In this document: piece after piece, positions 7,020-15,916 of the stretch
Numbering within the stretch: position 1 is the first letter of the stretch
How the letters are laid out: each line of letters starts with the position of its first letter
From: Nocardia sp. CDC159
GTDB taxonomy: Bacteria > Actinomycetota > Actinomycetes > Mycobacteriales > Mycobacteriaceae
Assembly (NCBI RefSeq): GCF_023740735.1
Contig: NZ_JAMRXH010000011.1
Location: forward strand, 186,001 to 250,000
Direction of reading: 5' to 3'
Length of the DNA stretch: 64,000 nucleotides
Translations under genes and position numbers: made by a program
The notes under the pieces: generated by a model
Database searches by the model: none
Told to the model about the DNA's origin: nothing
The model's input: only the letters and a program-made list of their open reading frames with translations

Positions 7020-9593
7020 TCATGGTTCCTCCTGTCGCTGCAGCACCCGGCGCCGCGCCCGCAGGTAGCGATTGACCCTGCGGCGCGTCCCGGGGTCCAA
7101 CCCCTCGTCGGCCGGATCCGGCTGCCCCCGGAAGCGACGCCACAGTCGGCGACCGGCGAGCAGGAGCAGCAGTGCACCGGCACATGCGGTAATTATCGCC
7201 AACGCCTGACCATAGGCGTTGGACCGCACCGATACCGATGTGGCATTTCCCAGCGCGATTCCGTCGGGTGTGGTAAGGGAGATCGGAATCACCAGGTTGC
7301 GACTGTCGGTGACCTCCGTCGGAATCTGGAACGAACGGGTGCCCTCCGCGGGCAGGATCTGCTCGCCGATATCGGTGATGTTCGTCTCGGCGGGTGCGCC
7401 GATACGGAACTTGATCCGGATCGCCACCGGCAGATCGTTGCGCGCGACCAATAGCAGCGGGCTCTTCTCCGAGGCCAGGGTGTACACCCCGCCCGGCGGC
7501 AGCACCGTCACCTTGCCGAACAGCGTGTCGAGGGTGCGCGTGGTCTGATCCAACCGGCGCTGCGCGACCGTATCGGCCTGCCAGGCCGGATTGCTGCGAT
7601 CCGACAGCGTGAGCACCCGCACCAGATCGTCGCGCAGCGGGGTGAGGTACTGCTGCGGCGTCGGCTCCTGCTGCGGCACCTCCGCCAGGGCCGACAGCAG
7701 ATCCGCGATCCGCCTGTCCTGCGCCCGGATCGGATCGAAGAACTGATCCGGCACGGCCACCTCGGCGACTCCGGACAGATAGTCAACCTCGAACGGCCGC
7801 GGATCCGGCGGCATGGCCAGCAGCTCGCCGAACGGGCGCGGCGTGGCCAGTCCGTTGCGGACCAGCAGGTCGAGCTGCCCCAGCAGCGCGGTCGCCTCGT
7901 CGCGGTTGGCGCTCCACGTCTGCGGCGGCATCAGCAGCAGCGAACGCGGACCACCCGCCTGCGGATTCAACGCCGACCACGACACCGCGCCCAGTGCGTC
8001 CTGCAGCCGTGCCACCCGGGAATCGTGAGCCACCTCGTACCGGACGCGCTCGGGTGTGAAGGGCGGCGTGGGCGGATTCGAGCCGACCGCGGCCAGGGCG
8101 GTCGCCGACCAGATGTCGAAGGTGGCCGCCTTCAGTCCCGGCTCGGCCGGGGGCGGCGTCTCGGGGACGGGCGGCGGCGCGTACGCGGGCAGCCGCACCA
8201 ATTCCGGTGCGGTCGTTTCCCGCTCGGGCGGCCGCGATGCCGTATTGCGCACGGTGCCGCCGTCCCGGCGGGTGCCTCCCGTTGCGGTGCTCCGGGATTC
8301 GGCCGTGGTGACGGCGGTGTCGGCGAGCACCGCGGTGTGGTAGCCGTGCCCGGCGAGCAGGGTGGCCGCGCCGGGGTCGACACTGCCCGCGTCGGGCAGG
8401 GCCACACCGCGCATCGACTTGACCGACAGCACGGAATCCACGATGTCGGCGGGCGCGTCGATCGCGCGCGCGGTCAGCTCCGGATCGTTCACGGCGGCCA
8501 GTGCGGACAGGTCGACCTGAGCGAACGGCAGTGCGACCGTGCACATTCCGGACGCCACCGTGCGCAGCCGATCCAGCCACGCCTTGGCGGCGCGCATCCC
8601 GTCCTCGGAACCGTCGCGGGTCGGCCCGGCGGGATCCGACGGACTGGCCAGCACCCGATAGCCGCCGGTCATATGCGACACCGTGAGCAGCAGATCCGGA
8701 TCGATCGCCAGGCAGATCGAGGAGGCCAGGCTCGCACGCCCGGGGTCGCGGCCGGTCGCCGGGCGCAACACCGCTTCCAGCGCCGCGACCAGCTGATCGA
8801 GTCGACCGCCCGCACCCAGCTCCCGAGCCAGTTCGTCGTCGGTCAGCAGCGCCTTGCCGTGCAGCGGTCCGGTGACCCCGGCGACCAGTCGGGGCCGGTC
8901 GGCCAGCGGCCAGATGGTGGTGATCGCCACCGGCGCCTCGGTAGGAGCCGGGATCGGTTGTCCCGTCTCGCCTTTCGCCTCTCCGGCGGTCGATATCGCG
9001 GGCAGCCCCAGGACCGGCAGCAGGAAGCGGGCGTCGTCGAGGCGGGCCTGTTTGCCGTAGTCGGGCACGCCGTTGACGTTCAGCAGCAGGGGGTAGACCC
9101 CCGGCTCGGTGATGCCGAGCGAGGAGGTGACGGGCACGCTGCCGCTCGCGCCGTAGGTTCCGGGGCGGATGCCGACCCGGATCGTGAACTGCTGGCGCTC
9201 GGCGGGCTCGAGCCGCTCGGCGATCTCGTCGAAGGTGGTCCTGGGCTCGTAGTTCACCTCGTCCATGCGCAGCGTCGAGCGCAGGCCGCTGCCCGTGGTG
9301 ATGGCCGCGCCCAGCTGTAACCGCACGTCGACGTCCTCGACCGGCCGATCGCCCACATTGGTGACGGTGCCGGTGACGGTCAGCACGGCGTCGCTGGTGG
9401 TGGTCACCGCCCGCGGGCTCACCGAGTCCAAAGTGAGCTTGAGGAACTTCGGACCGGACGAGTCGCTGGCGCCCGAGGGCTGCGCGGCGGCCGGTCCGGC
9501 GAGCGTCGTCGCCGCCGGACCGGACAACACCGCCAGCGCCAACGCGACGAACATCGGCACCCAGCGGCGCAGATGGCGCCCCGCACGCGTCAT
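7020..9593 (-). CDS. Secreted/membrane-anchored DUF6049 protein (Rv3909 homologue)
   Basis: 857 residues. An N-terminal signal peptide (RWVPMFVALALAVLSG, then an Ala-rich cleavage region) is followed by a large extracytoplasmic region with Ig-like beta segments near the start and end. A C-terminal membrane segment (AIITACAGALLLLLAG) precedes a short basic cytoplasmic tail, so the protein is anchored with its bulk outside. It corresponds to Rv3909 in the conserved mutT4-Rv3909-mviN-sigM order. Its start overlaps the mutT4 stop (ATGA at 9590-9593) and murJ starts 76 bp downstream, so the three are probably cotranscribed. The function is not established; cotranscription with murJ suggests envelope assembly. 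A longer open frame upstream is rejected because it overlaps the Nudix gene. Confidence 0.85.
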   Translation of the reverse strand: MTRAGRHLRRWVPMFVALALAVLSGPAATTLAGPAAAQPSGASDSSGPKFLKLTLDSVSPRAVTTTSDAVLTVTGTVTNVGDRPVEDVDVRLQLGAAITTGSGLRSTLRMDEVNYEPRTTFDEIAERLEPAERQQFTIRVGIRPGTYGASGSVPVTSSLGITEPGVYPLLLNVNGVPDYGKQARLDDARFLLPVLGLPAISTAGEAKGETGQPIPAPTEAPVAITTIWPLADRPRLVAGVTGPLHGKALLTDDELARELGAGGRLDQLVAALEAVLRPATGRDPGRASLASSICLAIDPDLLLTVSHMTGGYRVLASPSDPAGPTRDGSEDGMRAAKAWLDRLRTVASGMCTVALPFAQVDLSALAAVNDPELTARAIDAPADIVDSVLSVKSMRGVALPDAGSVDPGAATLLAGHGYHTAVLADTAVTTAESRSTATGGTRRDGGTVRNTASRPPERETTAPELVRLPAYAPPPVPETPPPAEPGLKAATFDIWSATALAAVGSNPPTPPFTPERVRYEVAHDSRVARLQDALGAVSWSALNPQAGGPRSLLLMPPQTWSANRDEATALLGQLDLLVRNGLATPRPFGELLAMPPDPRPFEVDYLSGVAEVAVPDQFFDPIRAQDRRIADLLSALAEVPQQEPTPQQYLTPLRDDLVRVLTLSDRSNPAWQADTVAQRRLDQTTRTLDTLFGKVTVLPPGGVYTLASEKSPLLLVARNDLPVAIRIKFRIGAPAETNITDIGEQILPAEGTRSFQIPTEVTDSRNLVIPISLTTPDGIALGNATSVSVRSNAYGQALAIITACAGALLLLLAGRRLWRRFRGQPDPADEGLDPGTRRRVNRYLRARRRVLQRQEEP

Positions 9594-10147
9594 TGTCTGC
9601 CGTTCTCCATCCGGTCGATCAGGCGGTTCGCGACCTCCGCGAGTCGTCGCTCGTCGGCGTAGGCCAGGCGCGACTCGAGTTCGCCGAGCGGAACCCAGGC
9701 GACCTTGGTGACCTCGACATCGGCGTCGGAGAGCTCCCCGCCCACCGAGCGCATCAGATAGTGATGCACGGTCTTGTGTACCCGGCGCCCGTCGGTGACG
9801 AACCAGTAGTCGATGCTGCCGAGTTCGGCCACGACCGTGCCGTGGATCCCGGTTTCCTCGGCGACCTCGCGGACGGCCGTCTGCTCGGCCGTCTCGCCCT
9901 CCTCGATATGCCCCTTCGGTAACGACCACAGCAGGCGGCCGCGGCGGTCGGTGCGGCCGATCAGCGCGGCGCAGCGCGCCTCGCGCGGACCGTCCAGACC
10001 GTCGACCACCAGGCCACCCGCGGAGGTCTCGCGCACGGTGCGCATGCGGGGTTTGCTCTTGCCCTTGTGGCTGTCCGCCGAACTCCCGGCCGATCCGCGG
10101 CGCCGGGGCTGGCGGCGTCGACTGTTCGCGCGATCGGCCGGAGACAC
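9590..10147 (-). CDS. mutT4: Nudix hydrolase (MutT4-like)
   Basis: 185 residues. A basic N-terminal tail of about 35 residues precedes a Nudix domain with a complete Nudix box at residues 79-101 (G79-x5-E85-x7-R93-E94-V-A-E97-E98-T-G100), which binds the metal-pyrophosphate. The family cleaves nucleoside diphosphates linked to a moiety X. Position next to pcnA and upstream of the DUF6049 gene matches M. tuberculosis mutT4 (Rv3908). GTG at 10147 gives the whole basic tail, but a start within the tail is possible. The stop overlaps the next start (ATGA), implying translational coupling. Confidence 0.87.
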   Translation of the reverse strand: MSPADRANSRRRQPRRRGSAGSSADSHKGKSKPRMRTVRETSAGGLVVDGLDGPREARCAALIGRTDRRGRLLWSLPKGHIEEGETAEQTAVREVAEETGIHGTVVAELGSIDYWFVTDGRRVHKTVHHYLMRSVGGELSDADVEVTKVAWVPLGELESRLAYADERRLAEVANRLIDRMENGRQ

Positions 10148-10176
10148 TGCGCCAGTTTAGCGGTGCTTGATAGGCC

Positions 10177-10278
10177 GCTCCTTCGTCGCGGCGGGGTTTG
10201 CGGTCCCTGCGGCTCGTCGTTTCGAGGTCGGCGCTTGCTCCTTCGTCGCTTGCGCGCCGACCTCGAAACGACGAGCCG
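10177..10278. repeat. Palindromic intergenic repeat: perfect 25-bp stem plus 13-bp direct repeat
   Basis: Between the divergent mutT4 and pcnA genes, arm 10210-10234 (starts CGGCTCGTCGTTTCGAGG) pairs perfectly with 10254-10278 across a 19-nt loop. The loop contains GCTCCTTCGTCGC (10237-10249), also present before the left arm at 10177-10189. The unit therefore looks composite, like a REP or small palindromic element rather than a simple operator. It lies upstream of both genes, so it is not placed as a terminator for either. Confidence 0.85.
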
Positions 10279-10380
10279 GCCGCATACCGGACGGGGTTGG
10301 CCGGGCGTGTCGACGCCGGGGTCGAGGGGGCTTCGGTGCGGACTCAGCGGTGCTTGTCATACCAACTAAGCTGCATCTCC

Positions 10381-11847
10381 GTGGTTTCGCCGAAGTCCGA
10401 GTCCGAGTCCGAGAACGACCGCCGTACCCGATTGCTTGCCGCGGCGGCGATCACGCTGGGTCGGCTGTCGGATGTGCTGACCCCGCTCGGTGAGATGTTC
10501 GCGGCTCGGGGGCATGCGCTCTATCTCGTGGGGGGCAGTGTTCGGGATGCGGTGCTCGGGCGGTTGGGGACGGATCTGGACTTCACCACCGACGCGCGTC
10601 CGGAGCAGGTGCTGGAGCTGCTGCGGGGGTGGGCCGACAACATCTGGGATACCGGGGGGCTGGCGTTCGGGACCGTCAGCGCGGCCAAATCGGGGTGGCA
10701 GCTGGAGATCACCACCTATCGCAGTGACAGTTACGACCGGGTCTCGCGCAATCCGGAGGTGACCTTCGGTGACAGTCTCGAGGGTGATCTGGTGCGCCGG
10801 GACTTCACGGTCAACGCGATGGCGGTGCGTATCGGAGCGCTGGGCGAACTCGAATTCGTCGATCCGCTGCACGGGATGGACGCGCTGCTCGACGGCGTGC
10901 TGGATACGCCTGCGGCGCCGGAGGATTCGTTCAACGACGATCCGCTGCGCATGCTGCGCGCGGCGCGATTCGTCGCGCAGCTGGGGTTCCGGCTCGCCCC
11001 GCGGGTGCGCGCGGCGATCACCGCGATGGCCGCCGAGATCGATCGCATCACCGCCGAGCGCGTGCGCACCGAGCTGGACAAGCTGATCGCGGGTGAATTT
11101 CCGACCGAGGGCATCGATGTCATGTGCGAGACCGGGCTGGCCGAGCGGGTGCTGCCCGAGGTGCCCGCGATGCAGCTCGAGATCGACGAGCATCACCAGC
11201 ACAAGGACGTCTACCAGCATTCGCTGACGGTGCTGCGTCAGGCCATCGACCAGGAGCAGGGCGATCCGGATCTGGTGCTGCGCTGGGCCGCCCTGCTGCA
11301 CGACATCGGCAAGCCGCCGACCAAGCGCAACGAGCCGGGCGGCGGCGTGAGCTTCCACCACCACGAGGTGGTCGGGGCGAAGATGGTGCGAAAGCGCATG
11401 CGCGCCTTGAAGTATCCGAAGCAGTTCACCGAGGACGTGGCCCGACTGGTGTATCTGCACCTGCGCTTCCACGGCTACGGCAAGGGCCAGTGGACCGATT
11501 CGGCCGTGCGCCGCTACGTCACCGACGCCGGCGAGCTGCTCCCCCGCCTGCACAAGCTGGTCCGGGCGGACTGCACCACCCGTAACAAGCGCCGCGCCGC
11601 CCAATTGCAGTCCACCTACGACGACCTCGAGGCTCGCATCGCCCGGCTACAGGAACAGGAGGACCTCGCCCGGGTCCGTCCGGACCTGGACGGCAACGCC
11701 ATCATGGAGCTGCTCGGCCTCGAGCCCGGCCCCCAGGTCGGCCGCGCCTGGCGATTCCTCAAGGAGCTGCGGCTCGATCGCGGTCCGCTCACCCGCGAGG
11801 AGGCCGAGGCGGCCCTGCTGGAGTGGTGGAACAAGGGCGGGTCCTGA
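10381..11847 (+). CDS. pcnA: CCA tRNA nucleotidyltransferase (PcnA/Cca)
   Basis: 488 residues. The N-terminal nucleotidyltransferase head carries LVGGSVRDAVLGRLGTDLDF, with the GGSVRD nucleotide-binding motif and the metal-binding DLD. The RNA-binding neck follows (DPLRMLRAARFVAQLGF). A C-terminal HD domain (DVYQHSLTVLRQA, LLHDIGKP, FHHHEVVGA) suggests added phosphohydrolase activity. It adds or repairs the 3'-CCA of tRNA in the cytoplasm. The start is taken as GTG 10381; the open frame extends upstream to 10198 but there runs through the palindromic repeat and has no family similarity. It converges with the next minus-strand gene with no gap. Confidence 0.93.
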   Translation: MVSPKSESESENDRRTRLLAAAAITLGRLSDVLTPLGEMFAARGHALYLVGGSVRDAVLGRLGTDLDFTTDARPEQVLELLRGWADNIWDTGGLAFGTVSAAKSGWQLEITTYRSDSYDRVSRNPEVTFGDSLEGDLVRRDFTVNAMAVRIGALGELEFVDPLHGMDALLDGVLDTPAAPEDSFNDDPLRMLRAARFVAQLGFRLAPRVRAAITAMAAEIDRITAERVRTELDKLIAGEFPTEGIDVMCETGLAERVLPEVPAMQLEIDEHHQHKDVYQHSLTVLRQAIDQEQGDPDLVLRWAALLHDIGKPPTKRNEPGGGVSFHHHEVVGAKMVRKRMRALKYPKQFTEDVARLVYLHLRFHGYGKGQWTDSAVRRYVTDAGELLPRLHKLVRADCTTRNKRRAAQLQSTYDDLEARIARLQEQEDLARVRPDLDGNAIMELLGLEPGPQVGRAWRFLKELRLDRGPLTREEAEAALLEWWNKGGS

Positions 11848-12627
11848 TCAGAAGATGATCAGCGTCGTCCCCGCGACGATGGCCGAACGCAGCTGCGCGA
11901 GGTCGAAAGAGCCCGCGATGTCGGGGATTTCGATGCGGAAGCTAATCCGCTCGTCGTGGCGGTCGGCCCGCACGATGCGAATATCGGCGGGTAGTTCGGA
12001 CAGCGGTATCGGGGCCGGTCGGATCCAGCGGCGCGGCACCGAGATGCCCAACCAGGTGGCCCGGTGGACCGCGATGGTGACGATATTGTCCGCGACCACG
12101 GCATCCACCAGGGCGTGGAGTCTTCGGCGGCGGTGCCGCGCGGTGATCAGGCCGTCGGCGGCGACCCCGAGCTCCCAGTCGGGCTGTCGATCGTTGAGCC
12201 AATCGGCCACCGCCGCGGTCGTAACGGTGCCGGTGACGTCGAGCGTCGCGGCGCGCACCCGGGTCGGCACGCCCGGAACGAGTCGGACGCCGTGCGCGAT
12301 CACCGTCATCTCCTCGATCGGGTGACCGTTCCACAGCAGCCCGGTCAGCACCGTCTTGGTCTGAAAGTGGGCGCCGCGGCGGCGCACCTTCAGCGTCGTC
12401 AGCGTGGCCGTCATCCGATGGCCGAGCAGTGTCGCGCTGACCTCACGCCCGCCGAACTGGCGCAGAATCCCCTCGCTGAGCAGTGTCATCAGCACATCCG
12501 GCAGCAGCGCGGTCACGGTACCCGCACCGAGGTCCGCCACCGGGTCCAACCAGGTGAGCCAGGACTTCGGGTCGAAATAGGTGGCCATGATCGGTTCGAG
12601 CGTACTGGCCGGGGGTGAACTTTCCAT
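11848..12627 (-). CDS. Hypothetical protein, possibly DUF2993/LmeA-like
   Basis: 259 residues, with no signal peptide or clear membrane segment. Repeated hydrophobic beta patterns (VSATLLGHRMTATLTTLKV, VIAHGVRLVPGVPTRVRAATLDVTG) and a central VAADGLITARH recall the lipid-binding DUF2993 proteins (LmeA family), but the similarity is too weak for me to assign it. A shorter start at ATG 12588 (MATYFDPKSW) is possible; neither start has a strong ribosome-binding site. Its stop directly abuts the pcnA stop, and it diverges from the molybdate gene cluster. Confidence 0.6.
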   Translation of the reverse strand: MESSPPASTLEPIMATYFDPKSWLTWLDPVADLGAGTVTALLPDVLMTLLSEGILRQFGGREVSATLLGHRMTATLTTLKVRRRGAHFQTKTVLTGLLWNGHPIEEMTVIAHGVRLVPGVPTRVRAATLDVTGTVTTAAVADWLNDRQPDWELGVAADGLITARHRRRRLHALVDAVVADNIVTIAVHRATWLGISVPRRWIRPAPIPLSELPADIRIVRADRHDERISFRIEIPDIAGSFDLAQLRSAIVAGTTLIIF

Positions 12628-12726
12628 TCGGTGTTGTTCACATCTCCGGAAGAGGGGGCCGTTCCGTCCGCAGATTCAGATATTCCTCCGTTGTCGGTCC
12701 GCAATCGCGGTCCTATGCTGCTGATC

Positions 12727-13122
12727 ATGCCCAGCCTGCGGATCCGGGACGCCGCCGAACTGCTCGGTGTCAGCGATGACACCGTGCGGCGATGGATCGA
12801 CACCGGCGCGCTCGGCGCGCACAAGGACGCCGCCGGGCGGCTCGTGATCGAGGGCCGGGAGCTGGCGGCCCTGGCCGTCGAGCACGCGCGGCCGCCGCAG
12901 GCCCGGCTGGGCAGTGCCAGTTCGGCGCGCAATCGGTTTCCCGGACTGGTCACCCGCGTGGTGGCCGACGGGGTGATGGCTCAGGTGGAGATGCAATGCG
13001 GTCCGTTCACAGTCGTGTCGTTGATGAGCAGCGAATCGGTGGCCGCACTCGGTCTGGAACCGGGCAGCGTCGCGGTGGCCAGCGTGAAGGCCACGACCGT
13101 GATCGTGGAGACGCCGTCATGA
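12727..13122 (+). CDS. HTH-TOBE molybdate-binding regulator-like protein
   Basis: 131 residues. An excisionase/MerR-type helix-turn-helix at about residues 3-50 (RIRDAAELLGVSDDTVRRWIDTGAL) is joined to a TOBE/molybdopterin-binding domain at about 65-130 (VTRVVADGVMAQVEMQCGPF, SVKATTVIVETPS). TOBE domains bind molybdate or tungstate oxyanions. The stop overlaps the modA start (ATGA 13119-13122), so it is probably translationally coupled to the transporter and is the likely oxyanion sensor, as inferred from context. ATG 12715 is an alternative start four codons upstream. Confidence 0.85.
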   Translation: MPSLRIRDAAELLGVSDDTVRRWIDTGALGAHKDAAGRLVIEGRELAALAVEHARPPQARLGSASSARNRFPGLVTRVVADGVMAQVEMQCGPFTVVSLMSSESVAALGLEPGSVAVASVKATTVIVETPS

Positions 13123-13877
13123 GGCGGGTGGCCGTCGTGCTCATCGCCGCGGCCGTGGTGGCCGCGCTCGGGAGCTGCGGTGCGCAGAATCCCGGCGGCG
13201 ACCGGACCACGTTGACCGTCTTCGCCGCGGCCTCGCTGAACAAGGTCTTCACCGATCTCGGCGCGAAATTCGAGACCAGCCATCCGAATACGAGAGTGAC
13301 CTTCAACTTCGCCGGTTCCTCCGAGCTGGCCGCTCAGCTGAACCAGGGCGCCCCCGCCGACGTCTTCGCGGCCGCGGACACCGCCAATATGGGCAAGGTC
13401 ACCAAGAGCGGGCGCATCACCGAGCCGCCGGAGAACTTCGCGACCAATGTGCTCACCATTGTCACCCCGCCGGGCAATCCGAAACATATTGCGGCCCTGG
13501 CGGATCTGTCCCGTCCCGGCCTGCGCCTGGTGGTCTGCGCCCCACAGGTGCCGTGTGGCTCGGCGACCCAGAAGGTGGCCGCCGCGGCGCACGTGTCGCT
13601 CGCTCCGGTGAGTGAGGAGTCCGCGGTGACCGATGTGTTGGGAAAGGTCATCTCCGGCGAGGCCGACGCCGGTCTGGTGTACGTGACCGATGCCGCCGGT
13701 GCGGGAGCCAAGGTCGTCACCGTGCCGTTTCCGGAATCGTCGGGCGCGGTCAATACCTATCCCATTGCGGCCGTGGCGGATTCGAAGCAGGCCGAGCTGG
13801 CACACCAGTTCGAGGCCCTGGTCACCGGCCCGGACGGCCGTGCGGCGCTGGCGCGGGCGGGCTTCGGCGCGCCATGA
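13119..13877 (+). CDS. modA: Molybdate ABC transporter substrate-binding lipoprotein
   Basis: 252 residues. A lipoprotein signal peptide ends at the lipobox LGSC (Cys20). The mature part is a type II periplasmic-binding fold typical of ModA: LTVFAAASLNKVFTDLG, FNFAGSSELAAQLNQGAPADVFAAAD and LVYVTDA. The AAASL and SSE...Q segments contribute the oxyanion-binding hydroxyls. It captures molybdate outside the membrane for ModBC. It overlaps the TOBE gene by 4 bp, and modB begins 34 bp downstream. Confidence 0.93.
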   Translation: MRRVAVVLIAAAVVAALGSCGAQNPGGDRTTLTVFAAASLNKVFTDLGAKFETSHPNTRVTFNFAGSSELAAQLNQGAPADVFAAADTANMGKVTKSGRITEPPENFATNVLTIVTPPGNPKHIAALADLSRPGLRLVVCAPQVPCGSATQKVAAAAHVSLAPVSEESAVTDVLGKVISGEADAGLVYVTDAAGAGAKVVTVPFPESSGAVNTYPIAAVADSKQAELAHQFEALVTGPDGRAALARAGFGAP

Positions 13878-13911
13878 GCCGCGCCGATGATTCACGTGAA
13901 ACCGGGCGGCC

Positions 13912-14745
13912 GTGATCCCGGCCCTGCGGCGTGATCCGGGCCTGGCGGTGCCGCGGTGGTTGCTGCTGCCCGCGGCGCTGGGCTTCGCCTTCGTGGCCGG
14001 GCCGCTGTTCGCGCTGACCGGTGCGGTGGACTGGTCGCGGCTGTTGACGCTGGTGAGCGCGCCCGCGTCGCGAGATGCGCTGGCGCTCAGCCTGCGTACC
14101 GCCGTGGCGAGTACGGCGCTGTGCGTGCTGCTCGGTGTGCCGATGGCGGTGCTGCTGGCGCGGTTGCGCTGGCGGGTGCTGCCGGTGTTGCGGGCAATGG
14201 TGTTGCTGCCGTTGGTATTACCGCCCGTCGTGGGCGGACTGGCGCTGCTGTCTCTGTTCGGCCGCTACGGGCTGCTGGGGCGGCAGCTGGAGGCGGCCGG
14301 AATCCGAATCGCGTTCAGTACCACCGCGGTCGTGCTCGCGCAGACATTCGTCGCACTGCCGTTTCTGGTGATCACCCTGGAGGGCGCGATGCGCACCGCC
14401 GGTGATCGCTACGAGCGGATCGCCGCCACCCTGGGTGCGGGTCCGGCCACGGTGTGGTGGCGGATCAGTGTGCCGCTGCTGCGCCCGGCGCTCGTCTCGG
14501 GTGCGGTGCTGTCGTTCGCCCGCGCGCTGGGCGAATTCGGCGCGACGCTCACCTTCGCCGGTAGTCTGCGCGGGCGCACCCGGACGCTGCCGCTGGAGAT
14601 CTATCTGCAGCGCGAGAACGATCCGGACGCCGCCGTGGCGCTGTCGCTGCTGCTGGTGCTGCTGGCCGTGCTGATCGTGCTGGTGGCCTACCGCCGCGTC
14701 GGCGGGACCCGCGAACGCGAATGGGCCGGTACGCCGTGGCGCTGA
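13912..14745 (+). CDS. modB: Molybdate ABC transporter permease
   Basis: 277 residues with about six membrane segments. The EAA-type coupling motif EGAMRTAGDRYERIAATLGA (about residues 157-176), followed by WWRISVPLLRPALVSG, is the site where permeases contact the ATPase. The start is GTG 13912. The 3' end overlaps modC by 25 bp, which supports cotranscription. The complex imports molybdate for molybdenum-cofactor enzymes. Confidence 0.92.
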   Translation: MIPALRRDPGLAVPRWLLLPAALGFAFVAGPLFALTGAVDWSRLLTLVSAPASRDALALSLRTAVASTALCVLLGVPMAVLLARLRWRVLPVLRAMVLLPLVLPPVVGGLALLSLFGRYGLLGRQLEAAGIRIAFSTTAVVLAQTFVALPFLVITLEGAMRTAGDRYERIAATLGAGPATVWWRISVPLLRPALVSGAVLSFARALGEFGATLTFAGSLRGRTRTLPLEIYLQRENDPDAAVALSLLLVLLAVLIVLVAYRRVGGTREREWAGTPWR

Positions 14746-15881
14746 ACGTTCCGGGCGGACTGGAGGTCTCGATGCGCCTCGCGGCGCGCGATGTGACGGT
14801 GGAGCTGACCGTCGCGCCGGGTGAGGTGCTGGCCGTTCTGGGACCCAATGGCGCGGGCAAGTCGACGCTGCTGGAGGTCGTGGCCGGACTGCTGCGGCCG
14901 GATACCGGCCGGATCGAATTGGGCGGGCGCACCCTCACCGATGTGTCCGGTGCGACGCTGGTGCCGCCGCATCGGCGGGGTATCTCGATGCTCGCGCAGG
15001 ATCCCCTGCTGTTCCCGCATCTTTCGGTGGCGGCGAATGTGGCCTTCGGACCCCGCAGCCGCGGCCTGCGCCCCCGGGCGGCCCGCGCCGTCGCGCGGGA
15101 GTGGCTGGCCGCGGTCGACGCGGTCGCGCTGGCCGAGCGGCGGCCCGGCGAGCTGTCCGGCGGTCAGGCGCAGCGGGTGGCGCTGGCGCGGGCGCTGGCC
15201 GTCGAACCCGACCTGGTGTTGCTGGACGAACCCATGGCCGCCCTCGACGTCGCCACCGCACCGGCCATGCGGGCGCTGCTGCGGCGGGTGTTGCGCGGTG
15301 AGCGGAACGGCAAGGGCGCCACGGCGATTCTGGTCACCCACGACATCGTCGACGCGCTCACCCTCGCCGACCGGGTCGTCGTGCTCGAATCCGGTCGCAT
15401 CGTCGAACAGGGACCGGTGGCCACCGTGCTGTCCCGCCCGCGCAGCGCCTTCGCCGCCCGGATCGCCGGGGTCAACCTGCTGCTCGGCACGGCGGTGTCC
15501 GCCGGGCGGGTGCGTGGCGCCGCGCCGGAGTCGGCGGGTTCGGCTCACACCGGCGCGGTACGCAGCGGCGACGACCTGGTGTACGGCCGGTGTGTCGGCG
15601 AGTGGACGGTCGGCGCGTCGGCGGCCGCCGTCTTCTCCCCCGCCGCCGTGGCCGTCTATCGCGAATATCCGGCGGGCAGCCCGCGCAACGTCTTTCGGGT
15701 CGATATCGCCGAACTGACCGACCGCGGCGGCATCGTTCGCGTGCATGCCGCCGATCGTCCCGGCGGTGCGGGTCTCGTCGCCGATCTGACTCCGGGCGCG
15801 GCGGCCGAGCTGGCACTGGCCCCGGGCATGTCGGTGTACTTCGCCGTGAAGGCCATCGAGGTCCAGGTATATCCCTGCTGA
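14721..15881 (+). CDS. modC: Molybdate ABC transporter ATPase with C-terminal TOBE domain
   Basis: 386 residues. The ATPase domain has Walker A GPNGAGKST (about 40-48), the signature LSGGQAQRVALARAL, Walker B LVLLDEPMAALD and the switch His (VTHD). A C-terminal oxyanion-binding TOBE region (about 315-386, NVFRVDIAELTDRGGIVRVHA) identifies it as ModC rather than a generic importer ATPase. Its start lies inside modB. An internal ATG at 14772 would remove 17 residues and still keep the ATPase domain. Confidence 0.92.
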   Translation: MGRYAVALNVPGGLEVSMRLAARDVTVELTVAPGEVLAVLGPNGAGKSTLLEVVAGLLRPDTGRIELGGRTLTDVSGATLVPPHRRGISMLAQDPLLFPHLSVAANVAFGPRSRGLRPRAARAVAREWLAAVDAVALAERRPGELSGGQAQRVALARALAVEPDLVLLDEPMAALDVATAPAMRALLRRVLRGERNGKGATAILVTHDIVDALTLADRVVVLESGRIVEQGPVATVLSRPRSAFAARIAGVNLLLGTAVSAGRVRGAAPESAGSAHTGAVRSGDDLVYGRCVGEWTVGASAAAVFSPAAVAVYREYPAGSPRNVFRVDIAELTDRGGIVRVHAADRPGGAGLVADLTPGAAAELALAPGMSVYFAVKAIEVQVYPC

Positions 15882-15916
15882 GGGAACCGCGCGGCGACCG
15901 GTCGCGTCGAATCGAC

